Positions 35,182 through 42,533 of a stretch of 56,900 nucleotides of DNA are shown piece after piece. The stretch's first letter is position 1, and each line of letters begins with the position of its first letter. Below the pieces are notes generated by a model, which searched no databases, was not told where the DNA came from, and worked only from the letters and a program-made list of their open reading frames with translations. The DNA is from Ruminococcus sp. UBA4385 (GTDB taxonomy: Bacteria; Bacillota_A; Clostridia; Oscillospirales; Ruminococcaceae), in the NCBI GenBank assembly GCA_002391065.1, contig DGRP01000031.1, positions 1-56,900 on the forward strand, read 5' to 3'. A program made the translations under genes and the position numbers.

Positions 35182-35254
35182 ACTATTGAATATTTCTCAG
35201 GACAAGCAGGAAAAGCCCATAAAATACGGTAACGGTATACACGTTTGGCACTAA
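35063..35254 (+). CDS. Double-glycine leader peptide, copy 1
   Basis: A 63-residue peptide precursor. Residues 15-26 (LDEEQLELISGG) match the leader consensus recognised by peptidase-containing ABC exporters: Leu at -12, Leu at -7, Ile at -4, Gly-Gly at -2/-1. Cleavage after Gly26 would release a 37-residue product beginning LAFREDM and ending IKYGNGIHVWH. The product has no Cys, Ser-rich or Thr-rich block, so lanthionine formation is unlikely; an unmodified bacteriocin or signalling peptide is possible. AAGGAGG site at 9 bases. No exporter, immunity or modifying gene lies in the window. Confidence 0.75.
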   Translation: MTDKELNQLLEGLELDEEQLELISGGLAFREDMTPDEFLKLLNISQDKQEKPIKYGNGIHVWH

Positions 35255-35281
35255 ACAAATCCAGTGAAAGGAGGCATTGCA

Positions 35282-35400
35282 ATGACAGATAAGGAATTAA
35301 ATCAACTGCTTGAAGGTCTGGAGCTTGATGAGGAGCAATTGGAGCTTATCTCGGGAGGATTAGCTTTTCGTGAAGACATGACTCCGGATGAGTTTCTGAA
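35282..35400 (+). repeat. 119-bp direct repeat, copy 2
   Basis: Second copy of the block at 35063-35181; identity ends abruptly at 35401, after which the two genes differ at many positions. Confidence 0.95.
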
Positions 35401-35467
35401 GATCTTAAAGGTTCCTCAGGAGAAGCAGAATGAGCTCATCAAGAAATATGGTAAGAAAAGACTTTAA
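35282..35467 (+). CDS. Double-glycine leader peptide, copy 2
   Basis: A 61-residue paralogue. Residues 1-40 are identical to copy 1, including the LDEEQLELISGG leader; the 35-residue product would begin LAFREDM but end in the basic LIKKYGKKRL. The middle (ILKVPQEKQNE) aligns with copy 1 (LLNISQDKQEK) at lower identity. The frame is open from 35264, but GAAAGGAGG precedes the ATG at 35282, which is the equivalent of the copy 1 start. 27 bases after copy 1, followed by a strong terminator, so the two form a two-gene unit. Confidence 0.75.
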   Translation: MTDKELNQLLEGLELDEEQLELISGGLAFREDMTPDEFLKILKVPQEKQNELIKKYGKKRL

Positions 35468-35479
35468 AAAGAGCACTGA

Positions 35480-35510
35480 CCCCATATCCGTTTGGATATG
35501 GGGTTTCTTA
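35480..35510 (+). terminator. Terminator of the peptide genes
   Basis: A 10-bp perfect stem CCCCATATCC/GGATATGGGG (35480-35503) with a GTTT loop, followed by TTTCTTA. Confidence 0.88.
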
Positions 35511-35513
35511 TGC

Positions 35514-35547
35514 AAAAAGGGACAGAGGATATTACCTCTGTCCCTTT
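35514..35547 (-). terminator. Terminator of the transketolase operon
   Basis: A 13-bp perfect stem AAAGGGACAGAGG/CCTCTGTCCCTTT (35516-35547) with a 6-base loop and a T-run on the minus strand, 12 bases after the stop codon. Confidence 0.92.
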
Positions 35548-35558
35548 ACTATTACCGA

Positions 35559-36503
35559 TTATTTGCCAAGCGCTTCCTTAGCCTTTGCAACAATGTTCTC
35601 TGCACACAGACCGTACTGCTTGAGAAGCTCAACAGCAGGACCCGAATGACCGAATTCATCATTCACACCGATCTTTACAAGCTTTGCAGGCTGCTTTTCT
35701 GCAAGCACATCAGCTACAGCAGAGCCAAGTCCGCCGATAACGCTGTGCTCCTCAACTGTAAGGAGAAGACCTGACTTTGCAGCGGCTGCAGCGATAAGCT
35801 CCTCATCTATCGGCTTGATAGTATGGATATTGATAACGCCTGCGTCAATGCCCTCTGCCGCGAGAGTCTCGGCTGCCTGAATTGCCTCATAAACCATAAG
35901 ACCTGTAGCAACTATTGTGATGTCCTTGCCGTCTTTAAGGGTTATGCCCTTACCGATCTCAAACTTGTAGGTTGCGGGATCATTAAAGATAGGAGCTGCA
36001 AGTCTGCCGAACCTCATATAAACAGGACCTTCATAATTGATAGCTGCTTCAACTGCTGCCTTTGCCTCAACGTCATCGGCAGGGTTTATTACTACCATAC
36101 CGGGGATAGTTCTCATAAGAGCTATATCCTCGTTGCACTGGTGAGTAGCGCCGTCCTCGCCGACGGAGATACCTGCGTGAGTTGCACCTATCTTAACGTT
36201 CAGGTGAGGATAACCGATAGAGTTTCTTACCTGCTCAAAAGCTCTGCCTGCTGCGAACATTGCAAAGGTTGATGCAAACGGAATCTTTCCTGTTGCTGCC
36301 ATACCTGCTGCAACGCCCATCATGTTTGACTCGGCGATACCGCAGTCAAAATGTCTGTCAGGGAACTTCTTCTTGAATATGACTGTCTTTGTTGCAGCTG
36401 CGAGGTCTGCATCAAAAACGTAGAGATTATCATACTTCTCGCCAAGCTCTGCAAGAGCCTCGCCATAGCTTTCTCTTGTAGCTTTCTTCTGTAAATCTGC
36501 CAT
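35559..36503 (-). CDS. Transketolase, C-terminal subunit
   Basis: A 314-residue protein corresponding to the pyrimidine-binding and C-terminal domains of transketolase (FDCGIAESNMMGVAAGMA, GISVGEDGATHQ, EEHSVIGGLGSAV). With the N-terminal subunit it forms the TPP enzyme transferring two-carbon units in the pentose phosphate pathway. Split transketolases are common in clostridia. Starts after GGAGGG, 4 bases from the upstream stop codon. Confidence 0.94.
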   Translation of the reverse strand: MADLQKKATRESYGEALAELGEKYDNLYVFDADLAAATKTVIFKKKFPDRHFDCGIAESNMMGVAAGMAATGKIPFASTFAMFAAGRAFEQVRNSIGYPHLNVKIGATHAGISVGEDGATHQCNEDIALMRTIPGMVVINPADDVEAKAAVEAAINYEGPVYMRFGRLAAPIFNDPATYKFEIGKGITLKDGKDITIVATGLMVYEAIQAAETLAAEGIDAGVINIHTIKPIDEELIAAAAAKSGLLLTVEEHSVIGGLGSAVADVLAEKQPAKLVKIGVNDEFGHSGPAVELLKQYGLCAENIVAKAKEALGK

Positions 36504-36507
36504 AGTC

Positions 36508-37347
36508 TTAACCCTCCAGCTCTTTAAGATGTGCTGTCAGCTCAGCAACAGCCTGATCGTACTGCTCCTTATTAGGTGCAGCACCATGCCACGACACGTT
36601 GTTCTCCATGTAGGAAACGCCCTTGCCCTTAACGCTCTTCTGAACGATGACTACGGGCTGACCGCTGATCTTCTCAGCCTCATTGAAGGCAGCCTCGATA
36701 GAGTCAAAATCGTGAGCGTCACAGGTTATTGCGTGCCAGCCGAATGCCTCGAACTTCTCGACTATCGGATAAGGCGACATTACGTCTTCAATCTTTCCGT
36801 CGATCTGGAGACCGTTGTTATCAACAACTGCAACGAGGTTATCAAGCTTATAGTGAGCAGCAAACATAGCTGCCTCCCAGACCTGACCCTCTTCGATCTC
36901 ACCGTCACCGAGAACAGTGTATACCTTGTAGGTATCATTTGAAAGCTTTGCCGAGAGCGCCATTCCGCAGGCAACGGAGATACCCTGTCCGAGCGAACCC
37001 GAGGACATATCTACGCCCGGGATAGTGATACATGGGTGACCCTGTAAAAGAGCTCCGATATGTCTGAGGGACTTGAGCTCCTCCTTTGGGAAGAAGCCTT
37101 TCTCAGCAAGTGTTGCATAAAGCGCAGGTGCTGTGTGACCCTTTGAAAGAACAAATCTGTCTCTCTGGGGCTCATCGGGCTTGTCGGGATAGACATTCAT
37201 CTTTGCAAAATAAAGGTATGTCATCAGGTCAGCGATCGAGAGCGATCCGCCCGGATGACCTGACTTAGCATTGAACACGCCCTCGATGATCCCGAGACGG
37301 ATCTTCGCAGCCGTGATCTCTAACTGCTTTTTCAGTGTTGCGTCCAT
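36508..37347 (-). CDS. Transketolase, N-terminal subunit
   Basis: A 279-residue protein with the TPP/Mg domain of transketolase: SGHPGGSLSIADL, LSKGHTAPALYA, SGSLGQGISVACGMALS, and GDGEIEEGQVWEA followed by VVDNNGLQIDG, the metal-binding stretch. Works as a heteromer with the product of the next gene. GGAGG site at 8 bases before the ATG. Confidence 0.94.
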   Translation of the reverse strand: MDATLKKQLEITAAKIRLGIIEGVFNAKSGHPGGSLSIADLMTYLYFAKMNVYPDKPDEPQRDRFVLSKGHTAPALYATLAEKGFFPKEELKSLRHIGALLQGHPCITIPGVDMSSGSLGQGISVACGMALSAKLSNDTYKVYTVLGDGEIEEGQVWEAAMFAAHYKLDNLVAVVDNNGLQIDGKIEDVMSPYPIVEKFEAFGWHAITCDAHDFDSIEAAFNEAEKISGQPVVIVQKSVKGKGVSYMENNVSWHGAAPNKEQYDQAVAELTAHLKELEG

Positions 37348-37392
37348 AAATTACGACCTCCAAATTAATTTCTATTTTACCTCATAAGAGGC

Positions 37393-38217
37393 TTAAATAC
37401 TGATATTTCCATTCATTATATCGTCTATAACGTCGGCTATGAAATTCTCCTCACATGAAGACGGATAAACCCTGTCACAAACTGCCTTGACCTCATCAAC
37501 TGCATTTGAGGGGCAGACGCTCATATCTGCTGCCTGTAAAAGTTCGATATCATTATTGTAATCCCCTGCCGCTATAAAGAAATAGTCCTGCATGGAGCAC
37601 CTTTCACGCATTATGTTCAGGGCTGTACCTTTTGAGATGTTCTGCGGAAGTATCTCATAGTACTCCTTGCTGGAGCGTACAAAGTCAACACCGGTGTAGC
37701 CCTTCTTCTCAACAAAGGACATAAGTTCCTCCATTCTTTCGGGAGGGAGTGCAAAAAGCACCTTGTACCATTCCTTAGAGGGTATTTCATCAACTGTACA
37801 AATAACGGGAATTACCTTGCATATCTGATTATGTACAGCTTCCATTTCAGTCATCTGCGGAACATACACAGCTTCAAGTGCAAGCACCTCAGAGCCTACC
37901 CAGGGGTGAGCGTCAAGTATCTCCCTTGTTATCTCTCTGACGCTTTGCGGAAGGAAAACATCATATATCTGCTTTTTGTCTTTTATATCGTAGACCATTC
38001 CGCCGTTGCACATGATTATCGGGGCATTTACCTTTACAAGCCCGAAGTACTGGTCTGCCGCCTGTATTGCTCTGCCCGTTGCAATAGAGAAGCGGCCGCC
38101 TGCCTGCATAAAACGCTCAACTGCGGCAACTGTCCTCACAGAGGGTATTTTCGACGAGGGCAGAAAAGTGCCGTCCATATCGGTTATAAGAAGTATCTTT
38201 GATATATCCAAGCTCAT
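37393..38217 (-). CDS. Cof-type HAD phosphatase
   Basis: A 274-residue HAD hydrolase of the Cof type: motif I DMDGTFL (Asp13, Asp15), motif II SIATGR, motif III Lys in ISKGTALN, and motif IV GDYNNDIELL. A C2-type cap lies between. Likely dephosphorylates sugar phosphates or flavin precursors; the substrate cannot be told. GAAAGGT precedes the ATG. No promoter was found between it and transketolase, so they may be co-transcribed. Confidence 0.88.
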   Translation of the reverse strand: MSLDISKILLITDMDGTFLPSSKIPSVRTVAAVERFMQAGGRFSIATGRAIQAADQYFGLVKVNAPIIMCNGGMVYDIKDKKQIYDVFLPQSVREITREILDAHPWVGSEVLALEAVYVPQMTEMEAVHNQICKVIPVICTVDEIPSKEWYKVLFALPPERMEELMSFVEKKGYTGVDFVRSSKEYYEILPQNISKGTALNIMRERCSMQDYFFIAAGDYNNDIELLQAADMSVCPSNAVDEVKAVCDRVYPSSCEENFIADVIDDIMNGNISI

Positions 38218-38230
38218 TAAAAGCGACCTT

Positions 38231-39139
38231 TCAATTATTCTGTCCTAGCTTTCTGAGTATCTTTTGAAAGTACTCGGGAAGCTCACTGTCAAATTCCATA
38301 TATTCATGGGTTTCGGGGTGGATAAAGCCTATCTTTTTAGCGTGAAGGCACTGCCCGTCAACACCTTTGACAGCCTTTCCGTAGACATCATCTCCGTATA
38401 CGGGGTGACCCATATAGGCACAGTGAACTCTTATCTGGTGTGTTCTGCCTGTTTCAAGGCGAAAACGTATATGAGAGCAGTTTCCAAACTCTGCGACAGT
38501 CTCATAATGAGTTACCGCATGGCGGGAGTTTTGTTCAGTAACGCACATTTTTTTACGGTCATACTTACTTCTGCCGATAGGGGCATCTATCGTGCCCGAG
38601 GGCTCCTTGAAGCGCCCGACCACAATAGCCTCATACTCTCTGGTGAAGCTGTGCTCCTTAATCTGTGCCGCAAGGAAATTGTGGGCATCATCGGTCTTTG
38701 CAACTATAAGAAGACCGCTGGTATTCTTATCTATCCTGTGGACGATCCCGGGTCTTATTACTCCGTTTATCGAGGAAAGCCTGCCCTTGCAGTGAAACAA
38801 AAGCGCATTCACAAGAGTTCCGTCAGGGTTTCCTGCCGCAGGGTGAACTACCATACCCTTAGGCTTATTGACAACCAGCAAGCTTTCGTCCTCGTAAACT
38901 ATCTCAATCGGGATATCCTGAGGGACAGCGTCAAGCTCTTTGGGCTCAGGTATCTCAATGTCGATAACATCGCCAGATCTGAGCTTATAGTTCTTAGGCT
39001 TGGCCTCTCCGTTTACAAGGACCGCACCGTTCTCGATAAGACCTGCCGCCGCAGACCTTGTTAAGCTTTCAGCCTGTTCGGAAATGAACTTATCAAGTCT
39101 TGCACCGCTTCCTTCAGCTTCAAGTCTCAGACTGCTCAT
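38231..39139 (-). CDS. rluD: RluD-like 23S rRNA pseudouridine synthase
   Basis: A 302-residue enzyme with an N-terminal S4 domain (about residues 10-70) and catalytic motif HRIDKNTSG containing the catalytic Asp. GRTHQIRVHCAYMGHPVYGD is present. This corresponds to YlyB of Bacillus, which also follows lspA. The ATG at 39139 has GAGG at 8 bases and overlaps the lspA end by 20 bases; the longer frame to 39190 is a basic tail without a site. Confidence 0.93.
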   Translation of the reverse strand: MSSLRLEAEGSGARLDKFISEQAESLTRSAAAGLIENGAVLVNGEAKPKNYKLRSGDVIDIEIPEPKELDAVPQDIPIEIVYEDESLLVVNKPKGMVVHPAAGNPDGTLVNALLFHCKGRLSSINGVIRPGIVHRIDKNTSGLLIVAKTDDAHNFLAAQIKEHSFTREYEAIVVGRFKEPSGTIDAPIGRSKYDRKKMCVTEQNSRHAVTHYETVAEFGNCSHIRFRLETGRTHQIRVHCAYMGHPVYGDDVYGKAVKGVDGQCLHAKKIGFIHPETHEYMEFDSELPEYFQKILRKLGQNN

Positions 39140-39647
39140 CTTTTGCCTCTTCGGTTTCGGACTCTTTATTCTCTTTTTTCTTGCTGTCACTACTCAGGAA
39201 CAGCGCACATATACAGAAAAGTATCGCACCGACAACAACGCAGATATCCGCAAAGTTGAATATCGGGAAATTGATCGGCTCAAACTTGATATAATCAACT
39301 ACCTCGCCGAGCCTTATCCTGTCGATAAGGTTGCCGATTCCGCCTGCAACCATAAGGGCTATCGAGAAAAGCTCAAGTCGGCTTCCCTTTCTGATTCGGT
39401 ACATATACCAGAATGCGACAGCGCAAACTACTATCGGAAGCAGAATCAGAAACCACGTTTTGCCCTCCATCATGCTCCATGCTGCGCCTGAATTTCTGAT
39501 GTGCTGAAGACTGAATATTTTTTTGCTGCCGAGCTTTATAACCTCAGTGGGCTCTGCTCCCAAAGTGAGATTATTAACTACCGCAAGCTTTATAAGCTGA
39601 TCTGCTCCGATCAGCACCGCAATCACTGCCAATGCTATAAAAAACAT
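39120..39647 (-). CDS. lspA: Lipoprotein signal peptidase (signal peptidase II)
   Basis: A 175-residue aspartic membrane protease that removes lipoprotein signal peptides. Four hydrophobic segments; catalytic Asp residues lie in GGIGNLIDRI and FNFADICVV, with NSGAAWS as the conserved loop. After the last span comes an unusual acidic and basic tail of about 25 residues (SKKKENKESETEEAKDEQSET). The ATG at 39647 follows GGAG at 7 bases. Confidence 0.93.
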   Translation of the reverse strand: MFFIALAVIAVLIGADQLIKLAVVNNLTLGAEPTEVIKLGSKKIFSLQHIRNSGAAWSMMEGKTWFLILLPIVVCAVAFWYMYRIRKGSRLELFSIALMVAGGIGNLIDRIRLGEVVDYIKFEPINFPIFNFADICVVVGAILFCICALFLSSDSKKKENKESETEEAKDEQSET

Positions 39648-39674
39648 GATCACACTCCGTGTGTTTACTTACCG

Positions 39675-39699
39675 CAAAAAGGCTCTGCGAGCAGAGCCT
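39675..39699 (-). terminator. Terminator after divIVA
   Basis: A 10-bp stem AAGGCTCTGC/GCAGAGCCTT (39678-39699) with a minimal loop and a TTTTT run on the minus strand, 8 bases after the divIVA stop codon. It may be partial, since lspA follows on the same strand without a clear promoter. Confidence 0.8.
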
Positions 39700-39707
39700 T
39701 ACGGTTA

Positions 39708-40502
39708 TTAGTTATTCTTTCCGAATTTGAGATCATTGAAGTTGCTCTTCGGAATAACGGGATCGAATGAACCTGTCTGAAGAATCTTGTCTATGTTCTC
39801 GGAATTCTGTACACCCTGTGCAAAAGGCTCGTCTGTCTGTACGGGCTCTTCGGGAGCAAATGAAACAGGCTCCTCCTGTACAGCGGGCTCTTCCTCATAG
39901 TACTCCTCATCCTCAAGCTCATCAAGGCTTGCCTCGAATTCCTCCAGCTCCTCGGGAGTCATGGTAGGAAGCTCCATTACAAGTCTTATCTGCTTATTGT
40001 AAAGCTCAGTAAGATTTGCCTTGAAATATGTTACCTCAGCCTGCAGGTTTTCATAAGCCTCGAGCTCCTCATCGTAAGCGGCTCTGATCTCGTCGAGCTT
40101 TCTCTCAGTGATATCTGTATTCTGCTGGATAAGCTCTGCACACTTAGCCTTGTGCTCCTTAACTATTCTCTCGCACTCAGCTGCGCTCTGCTCAGAGAGT
40201 CTTACCTGCTCGCTCTTTGCAGAATCGAGCATCTGCTTTGACTGTGCCTTTGCATCAGCGATTATCTTTGCTGACTCCTTATGTGCAAGTACGAGTGATG
40301 ATCTGATAGCCTCCTCATCAGCCTTGTACTGTTCAAGCTCTGCCTTGAGCTTTTCAATCTCGTCAGCCTGATCGAGATTCTGCTTTTCAAGAGCTGCATA
40401 GTCAGAAGCGGTCTGAACGAGGAATGAATCTACCTCGTCGGGGTCAAAGCCGTTTTTCACTGTACTGAAATTCTTTCCCTTGATGTTTGATGCACTTAAC
40501 AT
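39708..40502 (-). CDS. divIVA: DivIVA-domain protein
   Basis: A 264-residue cell-pole or division protein. The N-terminal motif FSTVKNGFDPDEVDSFL (about residues 12-28) is the DivIVA lipid-binding region; residues 35-180 form a long coiled coil, and the end is a strongly acidic tail (EEFEASLDELEDEEYYEEEP). The ATG at 40502 has GGAGG at 8 bases. It follows ylmH, as in Bacillus. Confidence 0.92.
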   Translation of the reverse strand: MLSASNIKGKNFSTVKNGFDPDEVDSFLVQTASDYAALEKQNLDQADEIEKLKAELEQYKADEEAIRSSLVLAHKESAKIIADAKAQSKQMLDSAKSEQVRLSEQSAAECERIVKEHKAKCAELIQQNTDITERKLDEIRAAYDEELEAYENLQAEVTYFKANLTELYNKQIRLVMELPTMTPEELEEFEASLDELEDEEYYEEEPAVQEEPVSFAPEEPVQTDEPFAQGVQNSENIDKILQTGSFDPVIPKSNFNDLKFGKNN

Positions 40503-40519
40503 AAAATTACCTCCGAAAT

Positions 40520-41299
40520 TCACACAAATTTACAAATAGTTATATGTATTCTGTCTTTTTTTGAAACACCGTCAACGCTCTTAAAAAGGAACTTTCCGTA
40601 TCCTCTGACTGAGAAGCGGCTGCCCTCAGAAAGCTTTGTATCGGGTGTATATCTTGTTATATGATCAATTACTATTCCTGTCGAGCGTATAAGCCTTGCG
40701 GCCTTCTCCCGTGAGAGCCCCAGCGCTAAGCTCAGGATACAGTCTGCTCTGAGCGATGCTGCAAAGCCTGACTTCTCAACCATTTCAGGCGCTCTGAACT
40801 TTGATCCGTCATAGCCCTCAGACGCCCTGACACCTATCCTTCCGATCTTTGTGACCAGAAGCGCATCATCTAAAGCGGTATCCCTCACGAACACTGTACT
40901 AATACCGTCTCCGACAAGTATATCCCCGACGCTTTCCCTTTTTATCTCCAGAGACATAAGTGCTCCGAGAAAATCTCTGTGGCTGAGCTTATCAGCCTGC
41001 CTGTAGGTGTAGGTAACAGCCCTCAGCGGAAAGTCCTCATGGCTTATCTCCTCATATGGCGGATAAACGCAGAGAATATTTCTCTCGGCATCATCATGCC
41101 CGCCCCAGAGAATATAGCGCTCAGTTTTCAGTGAAGCAGCAAGCCTTCTGCAAAGCTCGCACTGTCTTTCATCAAGAAAGGCTGAAAACTTTGTAATATA
41201 GCGTTCCTCGCTTGCAGAAAACCACTCGCTCACCTTATCAAGCAGGAACACATCCTCATCGGTTATATCAGGTATGTAGGAATAGTCTTTTCTTCCCAT
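40520..41299 (-). CDS. ylmH: YlmH-like S4-domain RNA-binding protein
   Basis: A 259-residue protein with the YlmH core: GDILVGDGISTVFV region followed by a C-terminal S4 domain (RADCILSLALGLSREKAARLI, about residues 184-250). YlmH-type proteins rescue stalled 50S subunits; gene position between sepF and divIVA is conserved. Starts two bases after the sepF stop codon, without a strong ribosome binding site, so coupling is likely. Confidence 0.9.
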   Translation of the reverse strand: MGRKDYSYIPDITDEDVFLLDKVSEWFSASEERYITKFSAFLDERQCELCRRLAASLKTERYILWGGHDDAERNILCVYPPYEEISHEDFPLRAVTYTYRQADKLSHRDFLGALMSLEIKRESVGDILVGDGISTVFVRDTALDDALLVTKIGRIGVRASEGYDGSKFRAPEMVEKSGFAASLRADCILSLALGLSREKAARLIRSTGIVIDHITRYTPDTKLSEGSRFSVRGYGKFLFKSVDGVSKKDRIHITICKFV

Positions 41300-41301
41300 T
41301 A

Positions 41302-41784
41302 TCAGAAGCTGTAGCCGTTGTTCTCCAGCTCGCTCATAAGGTCAACTCCGCTGAAGCCTACATTTCTCGGCATAATAGCGAAGGTCTTCTGAGCCATCAT
41401 CTTTATATCTGCTCCGTTTGCATAAGCAACGCCTGAAATAAAGTCAAGTATTCTCTTTGCGTCCTCGCTCTTGACAGTCTCAAGGTTCAGGAGAACTGTC
41501 TTCATATCGTTGATGTCATCACCTATCGACTTGACCTCTGAAAAATCATTAGGTCTTGCAAGCACGATCTCAAGTACTGTAGTAGTCTGTTCCATTCTTG
41601 TCTGCCTTGGCGGCTCATATACAGGAGCTGATGCTGTCTGCTGGTGTGCCGTCGTTGTCCTTTCTATAGTTTCTGCTCTGCCTGCGGGAATGCCGCTTCT
41701 TGGGGAAGATGCATATATCTCTTCCTGCTCAAGCTCTTCCTCTCCGACAAACAGATTCTTAAAGCCCTTTGCGAATTTGCCCAT
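41302..41784 (-). CDS. sepF: Cell division protein SepF
   Basis: A 160-residue FtsZ-binding protein. An N-terminal amphipathic helix (MGKFAKGFKNLFV) would bind the membrane, a variable linker of about 55 residues follows, and the SepF globular domain occupies about residues 67-150 (VLARPNDFSEVKSIGDDI, AKRILDFISGVAYANG). GGAGGG site. Follows yggS by two bases. Confidence 0.94.
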   Translation of the reverse strand: MGKFAKGFKNLFVGEEELEQEEIYASSPRSGIPAGRAETIERTTTAHQQTASAPVYEPPRQTRMEQTTTVLEIVLARPNDFSEVKSIGDDINDMKTVLLNLETVKSEDAKRILDFISGVAYANGADIKMMAQKTFAIMPRNVGFSGVDLMSELENNGYSF

Positions 41785-41786
41785 TT

Positions 41787-42533
41787 CTAACCCTCCAAGT
41801 ATTTTCTAGCTCCGAAAAGCTTCGTTCCGATCCTTACAAGATTTGAGCCATGCTTGATAGCCAGCTCATAATCCCCCGACATTCCCATCGAAAGTATATC
41901 CATAGAGACTTTATCTATCTTCTCCTGCTTTATTCTCAGGAAAATGCCGTTCATTTTTTCAAAGACCTCTTCACCTGAGCCTATTGGCGGTATCGCCATA
42001 AGACCCCTGACCGAAACATTTTCAAGCTCCGAGACCTCTCGTATCAGCGTCATGACCTCATCGGCCGAAACGCCGCTTTTCGTTTGTTCATCTCCTATAT
42101 TTATCTCAATCAGAACATTGGCACACAGACTGTTCTTAGCCGCCTGCCTTTCTATCTCTTTTGCAAGCTTTATGCTGTCCACCGACTGAATGAGACTAAC
42201 ATCATTTATGATATATTTGACCTTATTGGTCTGCAAGTGTCCAATAAAATGGACTTCTGCATCTTTGGTGTAGCTATCCTTTTTTGAAAGGAACTCCTGC
42301 ACCCTGTTCTCTCCGAGAAGCGTTGCCCCAAGTGAAGCCGCATAGTTTATCTTCTCGGGAGCTACAGTCTTTGTAACCGCCATAAGCCGCACAACATCGT
42401 CACTTTTACGATACTTTGCCTTGGCGTTCTCTATATTATAACATATTTCTTTATAATTTTCAAGGATATCAGGAAAAATATTATCCTGTTTTTTCAGAAG
42501 AGCCTGCTCCTGAGGCCTGCTCTGCGCTGTCAT
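41787..42533 (-). CDS. yggS: YggS-family PLP homeostasis protein
   Basis: A 248-residue alanine-racemase-fold protein binding pyridoxal phosphate at a lysine in LMAVTKTV (about residues 50-57), with HFIGHLQTNK and SMGMSGDYELAIKHGS as family motifs. It buffers PLP rather than catalysing. The start at 42533 follows GAGGTGG and makes the gene overlap the upstream HlyD-like gene by 53 bases; no later ATG is available before the PLP lysine. The N-terminal about 17 residues are extra for the family. Confidence 0.9.
   Translation of the reverse strand: MTAQSRPQEQALLKKQDNIFPDILENYKEICYNIENAKAKYRKSDDVVRLMAVTKTVAPEKINYAASLGATLLGENRVQEFLSKKDSYTKDAEVHFIGHLQTNKVKYIINDVSLIQSVDSIKLAKEIERQAAKNSLCANVLIEINIGDEQTKSGVSADEVMTLIREVSELENVSVRGLMAIPPIGSGEEVFEKMNGIFLRIKQEKIDKVSMDILSMGMSGDYELAIKHGSNLVRIGTKLFGARKYLEG

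Noticed and set aside
35214..35245. YGNG segment in peptide copy 1 as a pediocin box (class IIa bacteriocin)
   Set aside because: The pediocin box is at the N-terminus of the mature peptide and followed by cysteines; here it is at the C-terminus and no cysteine exists.
37367..37396. CCTC/GAGG mini-hairpin between the HAD gene and transketolase
   Set aside because: Only 4 bp of stem and no T-run; too weak to call a terminator.
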